Below, piece after piece: positions 1-7,023 of a DNA stretch of 12,241 nucleotides. Origin of the DNA: JBFHRE01 sp036745195 (lineage in GTDB: Bacteria; Actinomycetota; Acidimicrobiia; Spongiisociales; ZC4RG35); assembly GCA_036745195.1 (NCBI GenBank), contig DAIOGO010000076.1:1-12241 (forward strand), in the 5' to 3' direction. Position numbers and translations under genes: made by a program. How positions within the stretch are numbered: the stretch's first letter is position 1; every line of letters starts with the position of its first letter. Under the pieces are notes generated by a model. The model was not told the DNA's origin and searched no databases. It saw only the letters and a list, made by a program, of their open reading frames with translations.

Positions 1-54
1 AAAACCGTTGAACCCGCAAGGGTTCCGTGGGTTCAAATCCCACTCCCTCCGCCA
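1..54 (+). tRNA. tRNA-Ser, 3' part only (anticodon NGA)
   Basis: The window starts inside this gene. Bases 1-3 (AAA) fit positions 36-38, so the anticodon ends in A, and 4-8 (ACCGT) fit the 3' side of the anticodon stem. A long variable arm follows, GAACCC-GCAA-GGGTTC at 10-25, which marks a class II tRNA. The T arm is GTGGG-TTCAAAT-CCCAC at 27-43, then the acceptor strand TCCCTCC at 44-50, discriminator G at 51 and an encoded CCA at 52-54. The long variable arm with G discriminator points to serine, and the final A of the anticodon to a UCN codon box. The exact anticodon lies outside the window. Bases 13-53 are repeated perfectly at 980-1020. Confidence 0.88.
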
Positions 55-114
55 AATCCCCGAGAGCAAGGGCTCCCGAGGAGTAGCCGTCGATCCCCAC
101 TGCGATCGCTGCTT

Positions 115-411
115 TCACCGATCGGGCTCTCTCGCTTTGTCGAGGCGGGCGAGCAACGTTCCCGGCCCGTACACCTCGATCAACTCGGGTGTCGGATCCA
201 GCGTCGTTGCGGATGCGTGGAGCCTGTCGCGCAGCGCCTCGTCGACGCCGCCGCCGATGGCAACTGCGTCCCATCCGCCACGGAGGAGCGCCTCCACCGG
301 ATCCTGGTCGACGAGGACTCCCTCGGCGTCGTGCCCGGCGTTCCCTGCGTCGGCGAGAGCCCGCTCCATGAGGCGTGAGTGGACGCCGACGATCAGCACC
401 CGCATCTTCAT
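115..411 (-). CDS. Small unrecognised protein coupled to PPOX gene, 98 aa
   Basis: I do not recognise the family. The start is the ATG at 411-409, which overlaps the TGA of the upstream PPOX gene as ATGA; this arrangement usually means coupled translation and is why I prefer it to longer frames. The protein begins MKMRVLIVGV, a hydrophobic first strand, then a helix-like stretch (LMERALADAG), a second helix near PVEALL and a strand WDAVAIGGG near residues 48-56. It ends with VYGPGTLLARLDKA. The strand/helix alternation recalls a receiver-like or other three-layer fold, but the acidic phosphoacceptor expected after the third strand is replaced by glycines, so phosphorelay function is not supported. 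It has no signal peptide or membrane segment. Its role is unknown; co-expression with the PPOX gene is an inference from the overlap. Confidence 0.7.
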   Translation of the reverse strand: MKMRVLIVGVHSRLMERALADAGNAGHDAEGVLVDQDPVEALLRGGWDAVAIGGGVDEALRDRLHASATTLDPTPELIEVYGPGTLLARLDKAREPDR

Positions 412-815
412 CCGTGCTTGGTGCGATGGGGGCTGAAGCCACGGGCTCCGGTCGGTTGATCCTCGATACCCCAACTCCACGACGTTTCGGGCGTCAGCTT
501 GAACCGGCCGCCCTGGGGTGGTTCGCCGGCCGCACCGACCAGCTCGATCCGACCGTAGACGCGAATACCACGTGGGCGCCAGGGGTCGATCGACTCGAGG
601 TCGTCGACGATGAACGCCGCCCTCGAATTGCCGGCGAGGACGTTGCGGCCCTTACGTGAGGCCGCGATGTCCATTCCGGCGATGCTGATGACCCCGTCGT
701 CGTCGACCCGGAAACCAACTGCGGCGTTGTCGGGTTGGCCGTTGCCATCGACCGTCGCCAATCTGCCGAGCGGTTGGGATCGCATGTAGTCCACCTCACG
801 CTTCGTGAATGCCAT
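408..815 (-). CDS. PPOX-class probable F420- or FMN-binding oxidoreductase, 135 aa
   Basis: This is a small split-barrel flavin/deazaflavin-type protein. The start MAFTKREVDYMRSQPLGRLATV matches the opening of PPOX-class enzymes, where the RLATV strand begins the barrel. Further hallmarks are VGFRVDDDG, the phosphate-contact-like ASRKGRNV near residues 52-59, FIVDDLESIDPWRPRGIRVYG near 68-88 and SWGI near 114-117. From memory this resembles the MSMEG_5819-type subfamily annotated as probable F420-dependent enzymes; the cofactor cannot be proved from sequence. The length is normal, with a C-terminal tail of about 18 residues after SWGI that runs into the start of the next gene through an ATGA overlap. 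No convincing ribosome site is seen upstream of 815. The protein is cytoplasmic and its substrate is unknown. Confidence 0.85.
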   Translation of the reverse strand: MAFTKREVDYMRSQPLGRLATVDGNGQPDNAAVGFRVDDDGVISIAGMDIAASRKGRNVLAGNSRAAFIVDDLESIDPWRPRGIRVYGRIELVGAAGEPPQGGRFKLTPETSWSWGIEDQPTGARGFSPHRTKHG

Positions 816-840
816 GCGTCAGTCAACCATGCCTGCGACC

Positions 841-879
841 AGGATATTTCGGTCGATTTCGGGTCTCGAAGCGAGACCC
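841..879 (-). promoter_or_regulatory. Inverted repeat and possible -10 box upstream of PPOX operon
   Basis: A perfect 8-bp inverted repeat with a 3-nt centre, GGGTCTCG-AAG-CGAGACCC, occupies 861-879, upstream of the minus-strand start at 815. Reading the minus strand, TATCCT at 846-841 fits a TANNNT -10 box, which would place the inverted repeat over the -35 region. Neither strand has a T-run after the repeat, so an intrinsic terminator is unlikely. A second short hairpin, CCACCG-ATCT-CGGTGG, lies at 917-932. An operator role is an inference from position only. Confidence 0.35.
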
Positions 880-970
880 CTGGGACCTTCCTCGGGTGGG
901 GACCCTGGTGCCTGAACCACCGATCTCGGTGGCCGGCGAGCCGCGACGACCGATCTTGAAGACCTGCCTC

Positions 971-1020
971 ACCGTCGGCCCCGCAAGGGTTCCGTGGGTT
1001 CAAATCCCACTCCCTCCGCC
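971..1020 (+). repeat. Duplicate tRNA-Ser 3' tail, att-like direct repeat
   Basis: Bases 980-1020 are identical to 13-53 over 41 bp, covering half of the variable arm, the whole T arm, the 3' acceptor strand, the discriminator and CC. Weaker similarity extends back to 971 (ACCGT matches the anticodon-stem strand at 4-8). Upstream of 971 there is no matching 5' acceptor strand (GGAGGGA), D arm or anticodon stem, and the variable-arm stem is broken on its 5' side. The copy also lacks the encoded CCA. It therefore looks like a displaced tRNA tail, as left when an element recombines into the 3' end of a tRNA gene. A degenerate tRNA duplicate is the alternative. Confidence 0.75.
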
Positions 1021-1067
1021 CGGAGTGTGCCGGATCGGTTCCGCTCGGTACGCTGCAGGCCACAACT

Positions 1068-1158
<91 letters not shown>

Positions 1159-1261
1159 TCTTGTGCTGCGAACCCTGGGTTCACAGCTACACGTGGTGTC
1201 GTCCTCAGCCCGCAGTTCGGTGTCGGTTGACGGCGCCCCGACGCCCGGTTTGGGTGTTTCG

Positions 1262-1267
1262 TAGACT
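1262..1267 (+). promoter_or_regulatory. Probable -10 box for leaderless cyclase transcript
   Basis: TAGACT fits the TANNNT -10 consensus and ends 7 nt before the TTG at 1275. That spacing would put the transcription start on or next to the start codon, as in the leaderless genes common in actinobacteria. No Shine-Dalgarno sequence precedes 1275, which fits the same picture. No good -35 box is seen at normal spacing; the nearest TTGACG (1227-1232) is too far upstream. Confidence 0.4.
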
Positions 1268-1274
1268 GGCACCC

Positions 1275-4200
1275 TTGGTACGAGCGTTCCTGTTCACCGA
1301 CCTCGAGTCGAGTACCCGTCTGTGGGAGGCCGCCCCCGACGCGATGAAGGTGGCCCTCGCCCGTCACGATGCCGTCCTGAAGGAGGCGGTGGGCAACGCC
1401 GGAGGGGCGGTCGTCAAGCTCACCGGAGATGGGATGCTGGCGGTCTTCGAGACGGCCGAGGCGGCGATCCAGGCGGCGGTTGCCGCCCAACTCGCCCTCA
1501 CCTCCGAAACGTGGTCGACTCCCGAGCCGTTGAAGGTCCGCATGGGCCTGCACGCCGGGGAGGGGGAGTTTCGTGACGGTGACTACTTCGGGCCCGCCGT
1601 CAACCGGGCGGCGAGGATCATGGCGGCGGCCCATGGCGGACAGGTGCTCGTGTCCGGGATGGTTGCCGACCTGGTGTCGATCGACCCTCGAGGTGGTCTC
1701 ACCCTTCGGGATCTGGGGACACACCGACTGAAGGACCTGACACTGCCCGAACGGCTCCATCAGATCGTGCACCCGGGTCTGCCCGACGGCTTCCCGGTTC
1801 CCGCCACGTTGGAGGCAACACCGAACAACCTCCCGGTTCAGGTGTCGGAGTTCTTTGGCAGGGAGTCGGAGCTCGCCTCGATCCGGGCGATGCTCGCCTC
1901 GCCGGGGGTACGGCTTCTCACCCTGACGGGTCCGGGTGGGGCAGGCAAGACCCGCCTCGGTCTCCAGGCGGCGGCAGAGCAACTCGGTGACTTCCCCGAC
2001 GGGGTCTTCTTCGTCGATCTGGCCCCCGAAACCGACCCCGACGCCGCTTTCGAGGCAGTCGTCCGGACCCTCGACTTCTCCCCGCTTGGCGGCGGCCATC
2101 CCCTCGGCCTCCTCACGGGGTTCTTGCGTGATCGGCGGACGCTGCTGCTGCTCGACAACTTCGAACAGGTCACGGAGGCTGCCGTTGGTTTGGCGGAACT
2201 CATCCAACATTGTCCGGATGTCAAGGTGATCGTGACGAGCCGGGAGGCGCTGCGGGTGAGGGCGGAGCACGTGTTTCCCGTCCCGGCTCTCGGTCTGCCG
2301 GACCCGAGGTGGGCGGTGGAGGAGATAGCCGCGTCAGAGTCGATCAGGCTGTTCGTCGAACGGGCGAGGAATGTGAGTCCGGGGTTCTCGGTGACCGATG
2401 ACAACGCGGCCACACTGGCGGAGATCTGTCTTCGGCTCGACGGTCTTCCGCTCGCCATCGAACTCGCCGCAGCCAGGCTCAACGTCTTCACGCCGTCCGA
2501 ACTGATGGATCGGCTTCGCTCGCGGCTGGATGTCCTCGGGGCGGGTGGGAGGGATCTGCCGGCCCGTCAGCGAACGTTGTGGGGGGCGATCGGGTGGAGT
2601 TACGAGTTGCTGGAGTCCGACGAGCGCCAGATCTTCGAGATGATGGCCGTCTTCTCACCCGTCGGGCTCGGGTCACTGGAGAGGGTTGCCCATGAGGCGC
2701 TGGGCGAGAGGGATGTGGTCGACACCATCGCCTCATTGGTGGACAAGAGCCTGATCCGCAGCGAGGACGTGGGAGGGAATTCCCGGTTCTCGATGCTTCA
2801 GACCATGAAGGAGTATGCCCTCGAGAAGCTCGCCCTCGATCCGGATCGGGAATCCCGGGTTCGCCAGGCCCACGCGGTTCATTTCACGGAGGTTGCCCGC
2901 CGACTGGGGGAGACCTTGCGGGGCGAGAGCCGGGCGGCATCGCTCGAAACCCTCGATTCGCTCCTGGGCAACCTGCGCACCGCTTGGCGGTACTGGGTGG
3001 ATCTGGCGGACCTCGAACAGATCTTCCTCCTGATCGACACTCTGTGGGCCCTCCACGACGCTCGGGGCTGGTACCACTCGGCGATCGAAATGGCCAATGA
3101 CGCTCTCGAGGTGCTCGCCGTCTCGGACCCGTCGGGCGAATACTCGATCGAGGAACTGACTCTGCGGACCAGCGTCGCACGTGCCCTGATGGCAGTCCAG
3201 GGATATACGGTCGAGGTCGAGCAGGCATTCCGTGACATCCTGGAACGGGCATCCGCCACCGGCGGATCCTCGGCGCAGCGTTTTCCGATTCTGCGCGTTC
3301 TGTCGTCGTACTACATGAACCTGACCGACTTCGACCGGGCCGCCGCCATCGGGAGGGAGCTCTTGTACCTTGCCGAGGTGGAGGACAACGACTCGATGAG
3401 GATCGATGGCCACTACGTGCTGGGGGCGGGGTCCGCCTTCGGTGGTGATCTCGAGGTCGGGCTGGCACACCTCGACCGCGCCATCGAGCTCTATGACCCG
3501 GGGCTGCATCCGGCCGGTCGATTCCGTCTTGGTCCGAGTCTGGGAGTCGTCGCCAATGTCGCCTCGGGCATGTTGTTGTGGCAGTCCGGTTCGCTGGTTC
3601 GAGCCATCACCCGGGTCGACACCGCTCTCGATCTCGCCCGTGACCTCGACCACCCGATCTCCCTCGCCTATGGGCTGTATCACCACGGGTTGTTCCAGTT
3701 CTACCGGCACCGATTTCCATCCTGTCTGGACCGGGCGGTCGAGCTGCGGGCGGTGGCGTCCGAACACGGCTATCCGGTGTGGTCCACCCTCGCCGACGTG
3801 CTGGAGGGGGTGGCGCTGGCCGGTCTCGGTCGTGCCGAGGAGGGCCTGGCCCTCATCGAGCACGGTGTCGAGCTGTATCGGGGGCTGACGACCCCTCCCA
3901 TCTTCTGGCCGCTCATCCTCGGCCTGCGAGCGTTCGGGTTTGCATCCGCCGGTAACCCGAGAAGGGGTCTGGAGTTGGTGGACGAAGCGATCTCCGTCTC
4001 GGGTGAAGCAACACCGGAGTTGCGCCTGATGCGAGGCCAGATGCTCGTGCTTGTCGATCGGGCCGAGGAGGCAGCGGTCGAATTCCAGCAGGCGGCCAAC
4101 GGTGCCCGGGCGATGGGAATGACCCTCTTCGAACTCCAAGCCCTGACCCGTCTCGTCGAGTTGGGGCCGGCCGCAGCTTCAGCCGCCGACCGGGTCGACG

Positions 4201-4280
4201 AGCTGGCGAACTTGGTTTCCCGGTTCTCCGAGTGTCGCACGGAGCACGACGTCGCCGTCGCCTTCGACCTGCTCGGATGA
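1275..4280 (+). CDS. Class III nucleotide cyclase fused to NB-ARC-type ATPase and TPR-like region, 1001 aa
   Basis: The first 160 or so residues form a class III adenylate/guanylate cyclase domain. FLFTDLESSTRLW carries metal-binding D9, KLTGDGM carries K48 and D52, and DGDYFGPAVNRAAR carries D103, N110 and R114. All the residues expected for catalysis and adenine choice are present, so it is probably an active adenylate cyclase. An NB-ARC/STAND ATPase follows: FFGRESEL near 193, Walker A GPGGAGKT at 219-226, Walker B LLLLDN with D294, sensor-like VIVTSREALR near 318 and GLPLAIELAAARL further on. A winged-helix-like part (about 430-560) and a long helical TPR-like region reach the C-terminus. 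Related actinobacterial proteins (mycobacterial cyclase/ATPase/LuxR types) end in a LuxR helix-turn-helix; I see none here. TTG 1275 is chosen because the cyclase motif begins at once and a -10 box sits just upstream; GTG 1254 is the alternative. It lies 113 bp before the importer genes on the same strand. Confidence 0.92.
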   Translation: MVRAFLFTDLESSTRLWEAAPDAMKVALARHDAVLKEAVGNAGGAVVKLTGDGMLAVFETAEAAIQAAVAAQLALTSETWSTPEPLKVRMGLHAGEGEFRDGDYFGPAVNRAARIMAAAHGGQVLVSGMVADLVSIDPRGGLTLRDLGTHRLKDLTLPERLHQIVHPGLPDGFPVPATLEATPNNLPVQVSEFFGRESELASIRAMLASPGVRLLTLTGPGGAGKTRLGLQAAAEQLGDFPDGVFFVDLAPETDPDAAFEAVVRTLDFSPLGGGHPLGLLTGFLRDRRTLLLLDNFEQVTEAAVGLAELIQHCPDVKVIVTSREALRVRAEHVFPVPALGLPDPRWAVEEIAASESIRLFVERARNVSPGFSVTDDNAATLAEICLRLDGLPLAIELAAARLNVFTPSELMDRLRSRLDVLGAGGRDLPARQRTLWGAIGWSYELLESDERQIFEMMAVFSPVGLGSLERVAHEALGERDVVDTIASLVDKSLIRSEDVGGNSRFSMLQTMKEYALEKLALDPDRESRVRQAHAVHFTEVARRLGETLRGESRAASLETLDSLLGNLRTAWRYWVDLADLEQIFLLIDTLWALHDARGWYHSAIEMANDALEVLAVSDPSGEYSIEELTLRTSVARALMAVQGYTVEVEQAFRDILERASATGGSSAQRFPILRVLSSYYMNLTDFDRAAAIGRELLYLAEVEDNDSMRIDGHYVLGAGSAFGGDLEVGLAHLDRAIELYDPGLHPAGRFRLGPSLGVVANVASGMLLWQSGSLVRAITRVDTALDLARDLDHPISLAYGLYHHGLFQFYRHRFPSCLDRAVELRAVASEHGYPVWSTLADVLEGVALAGLGRAEEGLALIEHGVELYRGLTTPPIFWPLILGLRAFGFASAGNPRRGLELVDEAISVSGEATPELRLMRGQMLVLVDRAEEAAVEFQQAANGARAMGMTLFELQALTRLVELGPAAASAADRVDELANLVSRFSECRTEHDVAVAFDLLG

Positions 4281-4307
4281 CCGGCCGTGCCGCATCGTGG
4301 AACGGGA

Positions 4308-4321
4308 GGGCACGAGTGCCC
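4308..4321 (+). other. Short hairpin between cyclase and importer genes
   Basis: GGGCA-CGAG-TGCCC forms a 5-bp stem with a 4-nt loop in the 113-bp spacer between 4280 and 4394. No T-run follows; the next bases are GC-rich and then CATTTAT (4327-4333). It is at best a weak terminator or attenuator. The AT-rich patch could hold a promoter for the binding-protein gene, but no -35 box is visible. Confidence 0.25.
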
Positions 4322-4393
4322 GCCCGCATTTATCGTCCCGAAGTCGACTCCTCGGGCGGGGTCGGCTCGGCCCCACACGAAAGGACCAATCCA

Positions 4394-6124
4394 ATGGACA
4401 TGAAGCGGTTGAACGGCGGACGTGAGCCGAAGTCGCCCCTCGAACTGGAGATCATCGACTCGTACACCAAGGGCGGCATGACCAGGCGTGAATTCGTGCG
4501 CCGGGGAACCGTTGTCGGTCTGTCGCTCCCGTTGCTGAGCTCGATCATCGCCGCCTGCGGCGGGGACGGCGATGCCGCCACCACCACCGAAGGCGGCGGT
4601 CCCGCCACCACCGCCGCTCCCGGCGCCAGTACCACCGCACCGCCCGCCGCCGGAGAGATCAAGCAGGGCGGCATTCTCCGTATCGCCGCCCAGCGTCCGG
4701 GTAGCCCGCTCGACCCGGTGGCGATGGACAACATCGGCAGCTACACGCCGATCGCGGCTTCGATGGAATACCTGTGCGGCCCGGGAGAGGGATATGCGCT
4801 CGCCCCGATGCTGGCCGAGTCGTGGAGCCCCAACGACGACGGAACGGTGTGGACCTTCAACATCCGCCAGGGCGTCAAGTGGCATTCGGGCGGCGATTTC
4901 ACCGCTGCCGATGTGGTCGCCACCCTCGACCGCCTCGCCCCCACCAACCTGGTTGCCTACATCGTCCCCGGTGCCGCCAAGGCGATCGACGACTACACGG
5001 TCGAAGTCACCCTCAACGCCGCCGACGGGCAGTTCCCGTATCTGGTGTCGCCCTACAACCCGCAGTCCCTCATGACCCCGGCGGACTATGAGTTGGGCAC
5101 CCTCTTCGACCAGAGGCCGGACGGGACCAGTGCCTTCAAGCTCGACTCCTACGACCTCGCCACCGGCGCCAAATACTCGCGCTTTGACGACTGGTGGGGC
5201 GGCAAGGCCTTCCTCGACGGCATGGAGTTGTTGTTCTCGGACGACAATGCCACCCAGATCAACGGCCTCCTCGGCGGTCAGGCCGACGCCATCATCCAGT
5301 TCGGGGTGAGCGACGCCGACGCCATCTTCGCCAGCGATGCCGTGACGGTGAACGCCATCCGGGGGGCCGGTCATCGCCAGATCTGGTTCAACGTCCGTGA
5401 GGGGACGTTCAGCGGCGAGAACGGCGCCAAGATCCGGGAAGCCTTCGCCCTCGGCATCGACCGGCAGGCGCTCGTCGACATCGTGTTGCAGGGACGCGGG
5501 GACGTCGGCAACGACCATCCGGTCGCACCGGCGTACGAGTTCTTCGATGCCGGCCTTCCCCAGCGGGGTCGTGACATCGATCGGGCCAAGGCGTTGCTCG
5601 AGGAGGCCGGGGCCGCGGGCATGGCGATCACCATGCATGCCCCCGACCTCCAGGAGATCCCCCTGCTCGCCGAAGTGGTGCAGTCGCAGTTGAAGGACAT
5701 CGGCGTCGACATCACCCTCAACGTCGAGAGCACCTCGACCTTCTACGACCGGTGGTGCAAGGTGTACGACTCGACCAACGAACCGGCAGGGTGTGATGGC
5801 GGTGAGGAGTTCGGGATCGTCGACTATGGCAACCGGGCGACGCCGGACGTGTACCTGGTCAAGGCCTATGCCACCGGAGAGTGGAACTCGGCGCACTACA
5901 ACTCCCAGGAGTTCAACGACGCAGTCGCCGCCTATCAGGCCACGGTCACCCTGGACGAGCGCAAGGAGGCGATCAAGCCGGTCCAAGCCATCGCCAACCG
6001 CGACATCCCGTACATCATCCCCTACTTCTACAACACGCTCACGGCCTACGCCAAGAACGTGACGGGTGTGGTCCACACGGGTCTCGGGCACTATTACATC
6101 GGATCGGCCGGCTTCACGGCGTGA
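4394..6124 (+). CDS. Peptide-type ABC importer binding protein, Tat-type lipoprotein, 576 aa
   Basis: This is an extracellular solute-binding protein of family 5 (oligopeptide/dipeptide/nickel type). It would capture the ligand outside the membrane and deliver it to the permeases. The N-terminus has a twin-arginine motif TRREFVR (R31, R32), a hydrophobic segment VVGLSLPLLSSIIAA and a lipobox cysteine at C55, predicting Tat export and a lipid anchor. A low-complexity A/T/G/P linker runs to about residue 90. Family signatures follow: LAESWSPNDDGTVWTFNIRQGVKWHSG and FTAADVVATLDRL. C455 and C467 lie 12 apart and could form a disulfide. ATG 4394 has AAGGA at 4381-4385 with 8-nt spacing; ATG 4478, just before the RR motif, is an alternative. 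It heads a binding protein-permease-permease-ATPase cluster. The ligand cannot be read from the sequence; a peptide is the family default. Confidence 0.95.
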   Translation: MDMKRLNGGREPKSPLELEIIDSYTKGGMTRREFVRRGTVVGLSLPLLSSIIAACGGDGDAATTTEGGGPATTAAPGASTTAPPAAGEIKQGGILRIAAQRPGSPLDPVAMDNIGSYTPIAASMEYLCGPGEGYALAPMLAESWSPNDDGTVWTFNIRQGVKWHSGGDFTAADVVATLDRLAPTNLVAYIVPGAAKAIDDYTVEVTLNAADGQFPYLVSPYNPQSLMTPADYELGTLFDQRPDGTSAFKLDSYDLATGAKYSRFDDWWGGKAFLDGMELLFSDDNATQINGLLGGQADAIIQFGVSDADAIFASDAVTVNAIRGAGHRQIWFNVREGTFSGENGAKIREAFALGIDRQALVDIVLQGRGDVGNDHPVAPAYEFFDAGLPQRGRDIDRAKALLEEAGAAGMAITMHAPDLQEIPLLAEVVQSQLKDIGVDITLNVESTSTFYDRWCKVYDSTNEPAGCDGGEEFGIVDYGNRATPDVYLVKAYATGEWNSAHYNSQEFNDAVAAYQATVTLDERKEAIKPVQAIANRDIPYIIPYFYNTLTAYAKNVTGVVHTGLGHYYIGSAGFTA

Positions 6125-6201
6125 TCGGAACGGACGGGCGGTCGAGACGAGGCGGGCGACTTGAAGTGGCGTGATCTGGCGATCGGGCCGATGGCGGACG
6201 G

Positions 6202-7023
6202 ATGACTCGGTTCATCCTGAGGCGTATCGGCTCGATCGCAATCACCCTGTGGTTGCTGGCGACGATCGTCTTCGTGCTGGTGAACGTGCTGCCCGGCGAC
6301 GTGGGCAGGAAGGTTCTCGGGCCGACGGCGAACGCCGACGACGTTGCCGCTTTCAACGCCAGGCTCGGCACCGATCGTCCGCTGACCGAGCAGTATGTGA
6401 AGTCGCTCGAGCGGGTCTTCACGCTCGACTTCGGGGACTCGTTCCAGACCGGTGGGCCGGTGTTGGATCTGCTCGTACCCGCCCTCGGTCGGTCGGCCAA
6501 GCTGGCGTTCCTGGCGTTCATCATCACCATTCCGCTGTCGATCGCGGCCGGGATCTACGCGGCTCGAAGGCAGGATCGATTGGCCGACCGGGTGGTGGTC
6601 AACGCCGGTCTCGCCTCCTCGTCCGTTCCCGAGTTCGTGACGGCTTCAGTCCTGCTGGCGGTGTTCGCGGTGTCTCTCAAACTCGGCAAGGTGTACGCCA
6701 ACGTTCCCGAAGGCACCAGTCTGTGGGGCCAGTTGGACTATCTNNNNNNNNNNNNNNNNNNNNNNNNNNNNNNNNNNNNNNNNNNNNNNNNNNNNNNNNN
6801 NNNNNNNNNNNNNNNNNNNNNNNNNNNNNNNNNNNNNNNNNNNGAGAAGGTCTTCAACTATCCCGGCCTGGGGACGATGATGCTCAACGCGGTCGGCAAG
6901 AAGGACATCCCGGTCCTGCAGGCATCGGTGTTGATGGTGGGGATGATCTACATGTTGTCCACCCTCGCCGCCGATCTGATGATCGCCTTCCTCAACCCCC
7001 GGATCCGTCTGGACACCCGCTGA
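6202..7023 (+). CDS. Peptide-type ABC permease, DppB-like, interrupted by N gap
   Basis: This is the first inner-membrane subunit of the importer. MTRFILRRIGSIAITLWLLATIVFVLVNVLPGD is a typical DppB/OppB opening with TM1. The extracytoplasmic segment includes GTDRPLTEQYVKSLERVFTLDFGDSF, followed by membrane segments near AKLAFLAFIITIPLSIAAGI and ASVLLAVFAVSL. The 3' part reads EKVFNYPGLGTMMLNAV, then a last membrane segment, and ends in NPRIRLDTR, a standard C-terminus. Bases 6744-6843 are N, so the middle, including the EAA coupling loop that contacts the ATPase, is unseen. The frame is open on both sides of the gap. The recorded length is 273 codons including the unknowns, short for a family usually above 300 residues. 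The gene starts 77 bp after the binding protein and ends in TGATG, overlapping the next start. Confidence 0.9.
   Translation: MTRFILRRIGSIAITLWLLATIVFVLVNVLPGDVGRKVLGPTANADDVAAFNARLGTDRPLTEQYVKSLERVFTLDFGDSFQTGGPVLDLLVPALGRSAKLAFLAFIITIPLSIAAGIYAARRQDRLADRVVVNAGLASSSVPEFVTASVLLAVFAVSLKLGKVYANVPEGTSLWGQLDYXXXXXXXXXXXXXXXXXXXXXXXXXXXXXXXXXXEKVFNYPGLGTMMLNAVGKKDIPVLQASVLMVGMIYMLSTLAADLMIAFLNPRIRLDTR
6744..6843. other. Assembly gap of exactly 100 N inside permease gene
   Basis: Exactly 100 undetermined bases lie between 6743 and 6844. A round 100 is a common scaffolding placeholder, so the true size may differ. From memory of E. coli DppB, about 75 residues separate the equivalents of the flanking LDYL and EKVF, whereas the N run provides room for only 33. 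Confidence 0.97.

Noticed and set aside
861..879. Intrinsic terminator at the GGGTCTCG/CGAGACCC hairpin
   Set aside because: No T-run follows on either strand, and on the minus strand it lies upstream of the PPOX gene, not downstream of one.
12..1020. CRISPR-like or tandem repeat from the two identical 41-bp segments
   Set aside because: Only two copies exist, 967 bp apart, and both are recognisable tRNA 3' ends.
1161..1274. Earlier starts for the cyclase protein, next to tRNA-Ser(GCU)
   Set aside because: The extra 38 residues look non-coding, begin 4 nt after the tRNA and would cover the probable promoter; the cyclase motif starts right after TTG 1275.
3770..6091. Long open frame on the minus strand (773 codons)
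   Set aside because: It is antisense to the end of the cyclase gene and to the binding-protein gene, both firmly identified. Its translation is low-complexity and shows no family motif.
6202..7023. Permease as a pseudogene because of its short length
   Set aside because: The shortness is explained by the N gap; both flanks are in frame and carry normal family N- and C-termini.
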